A stretch of DNA of 6,191 bases from an uncultured Alphaproteobacteria bacterium (GTDB taxonomy: Bacteria > Pseudomonadota > Alphaproteobacteria > Rhizobiales > Hyphomicrobiaceae), in assembly GCA_937950105.1 (NCBI GenBank), contig CALFEM010000438.1:1-6191 (forward strand), given 5' to 3'. Each line of letters starts with the position of its first letter. Position 1 is the stretch's first letter. Position numbers and translations under genes: made by a program. Of this stretch, positions 6,180-6,191 are shown one piece after another. The notes beneath the pieces are model-generated. The model saw only the letters and a list, made by a program, of their open reading frames with translations, did no database searches and was not told the origin of the DNA.

Positions 6180-6191
6180 TCGGGGTGGTCT

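Overview
The window is GC-rich (clearly above 60% by eye) and tightly packed, with almost all coding capacity on the minus strand. Codon use, protein style and the GC-ending codons suggest an alphaproteobacterium, most likely Hyphomicrobiales (Rhizobiales). That placement is inferred from style and not proven. No insertion sequence, phage gene, tRNA, rRNA or CRISPR array is visible.

Reading along the minus strand, from right to left in window coordinates, the layout is as follows. (1) An 82-base leader (6110-6191) holds two nested inverted repeats, the outer of which covers the likely ribosome binding site of the first gene. (2) An outer-membrane TolC/CzcC-type channel gene (4910-6109). (3) A long periplasmic adaptor (membrane fusion protein) gene (3201-4913), joined to gene 2 by an ATGA start/stop overlap. 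(4) An RND inner-membrane pump gene of the CzcA/CusA family (75-3191), starting 9 bases after the adaptor stop, with that stop lying inside its ribosome binding site. (5) The first 16 codons of a fourth gene (1-49), with a strong ribosome binding site and a signal-peptide-like start, which runs off the left edge.

Together genes 2-4 encode a complete tripartite efflux pump of the czcCBA/cusCBA layout: a trimeric RND proton antiporter in the inner membrane, an adaptor ring in the periplasm and a channel in the outer membrane. The pump's TM4 signature (AIG, three residues, DDA, four residues, EN) is the pattern I recall for the HME5 branch of heavy-metal RND pumps. It is also shared with AcrB-like drug pumps, so the substrate is not settled. 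The copper/silver methionine triad of CusA appears absent.

The most unusual feature is the adaptor. It looks like two exported proteins fused end to end: a small periplasmic beta-rich domain with its own signal peptide and a His-rich GHDHGD tag, then a membrane segment, then a second internal signal-peptide-like segment followed by the same GHDHGD tag and the usual adaptor body. The second notable signal is the nested leader structure ahead of the operon.
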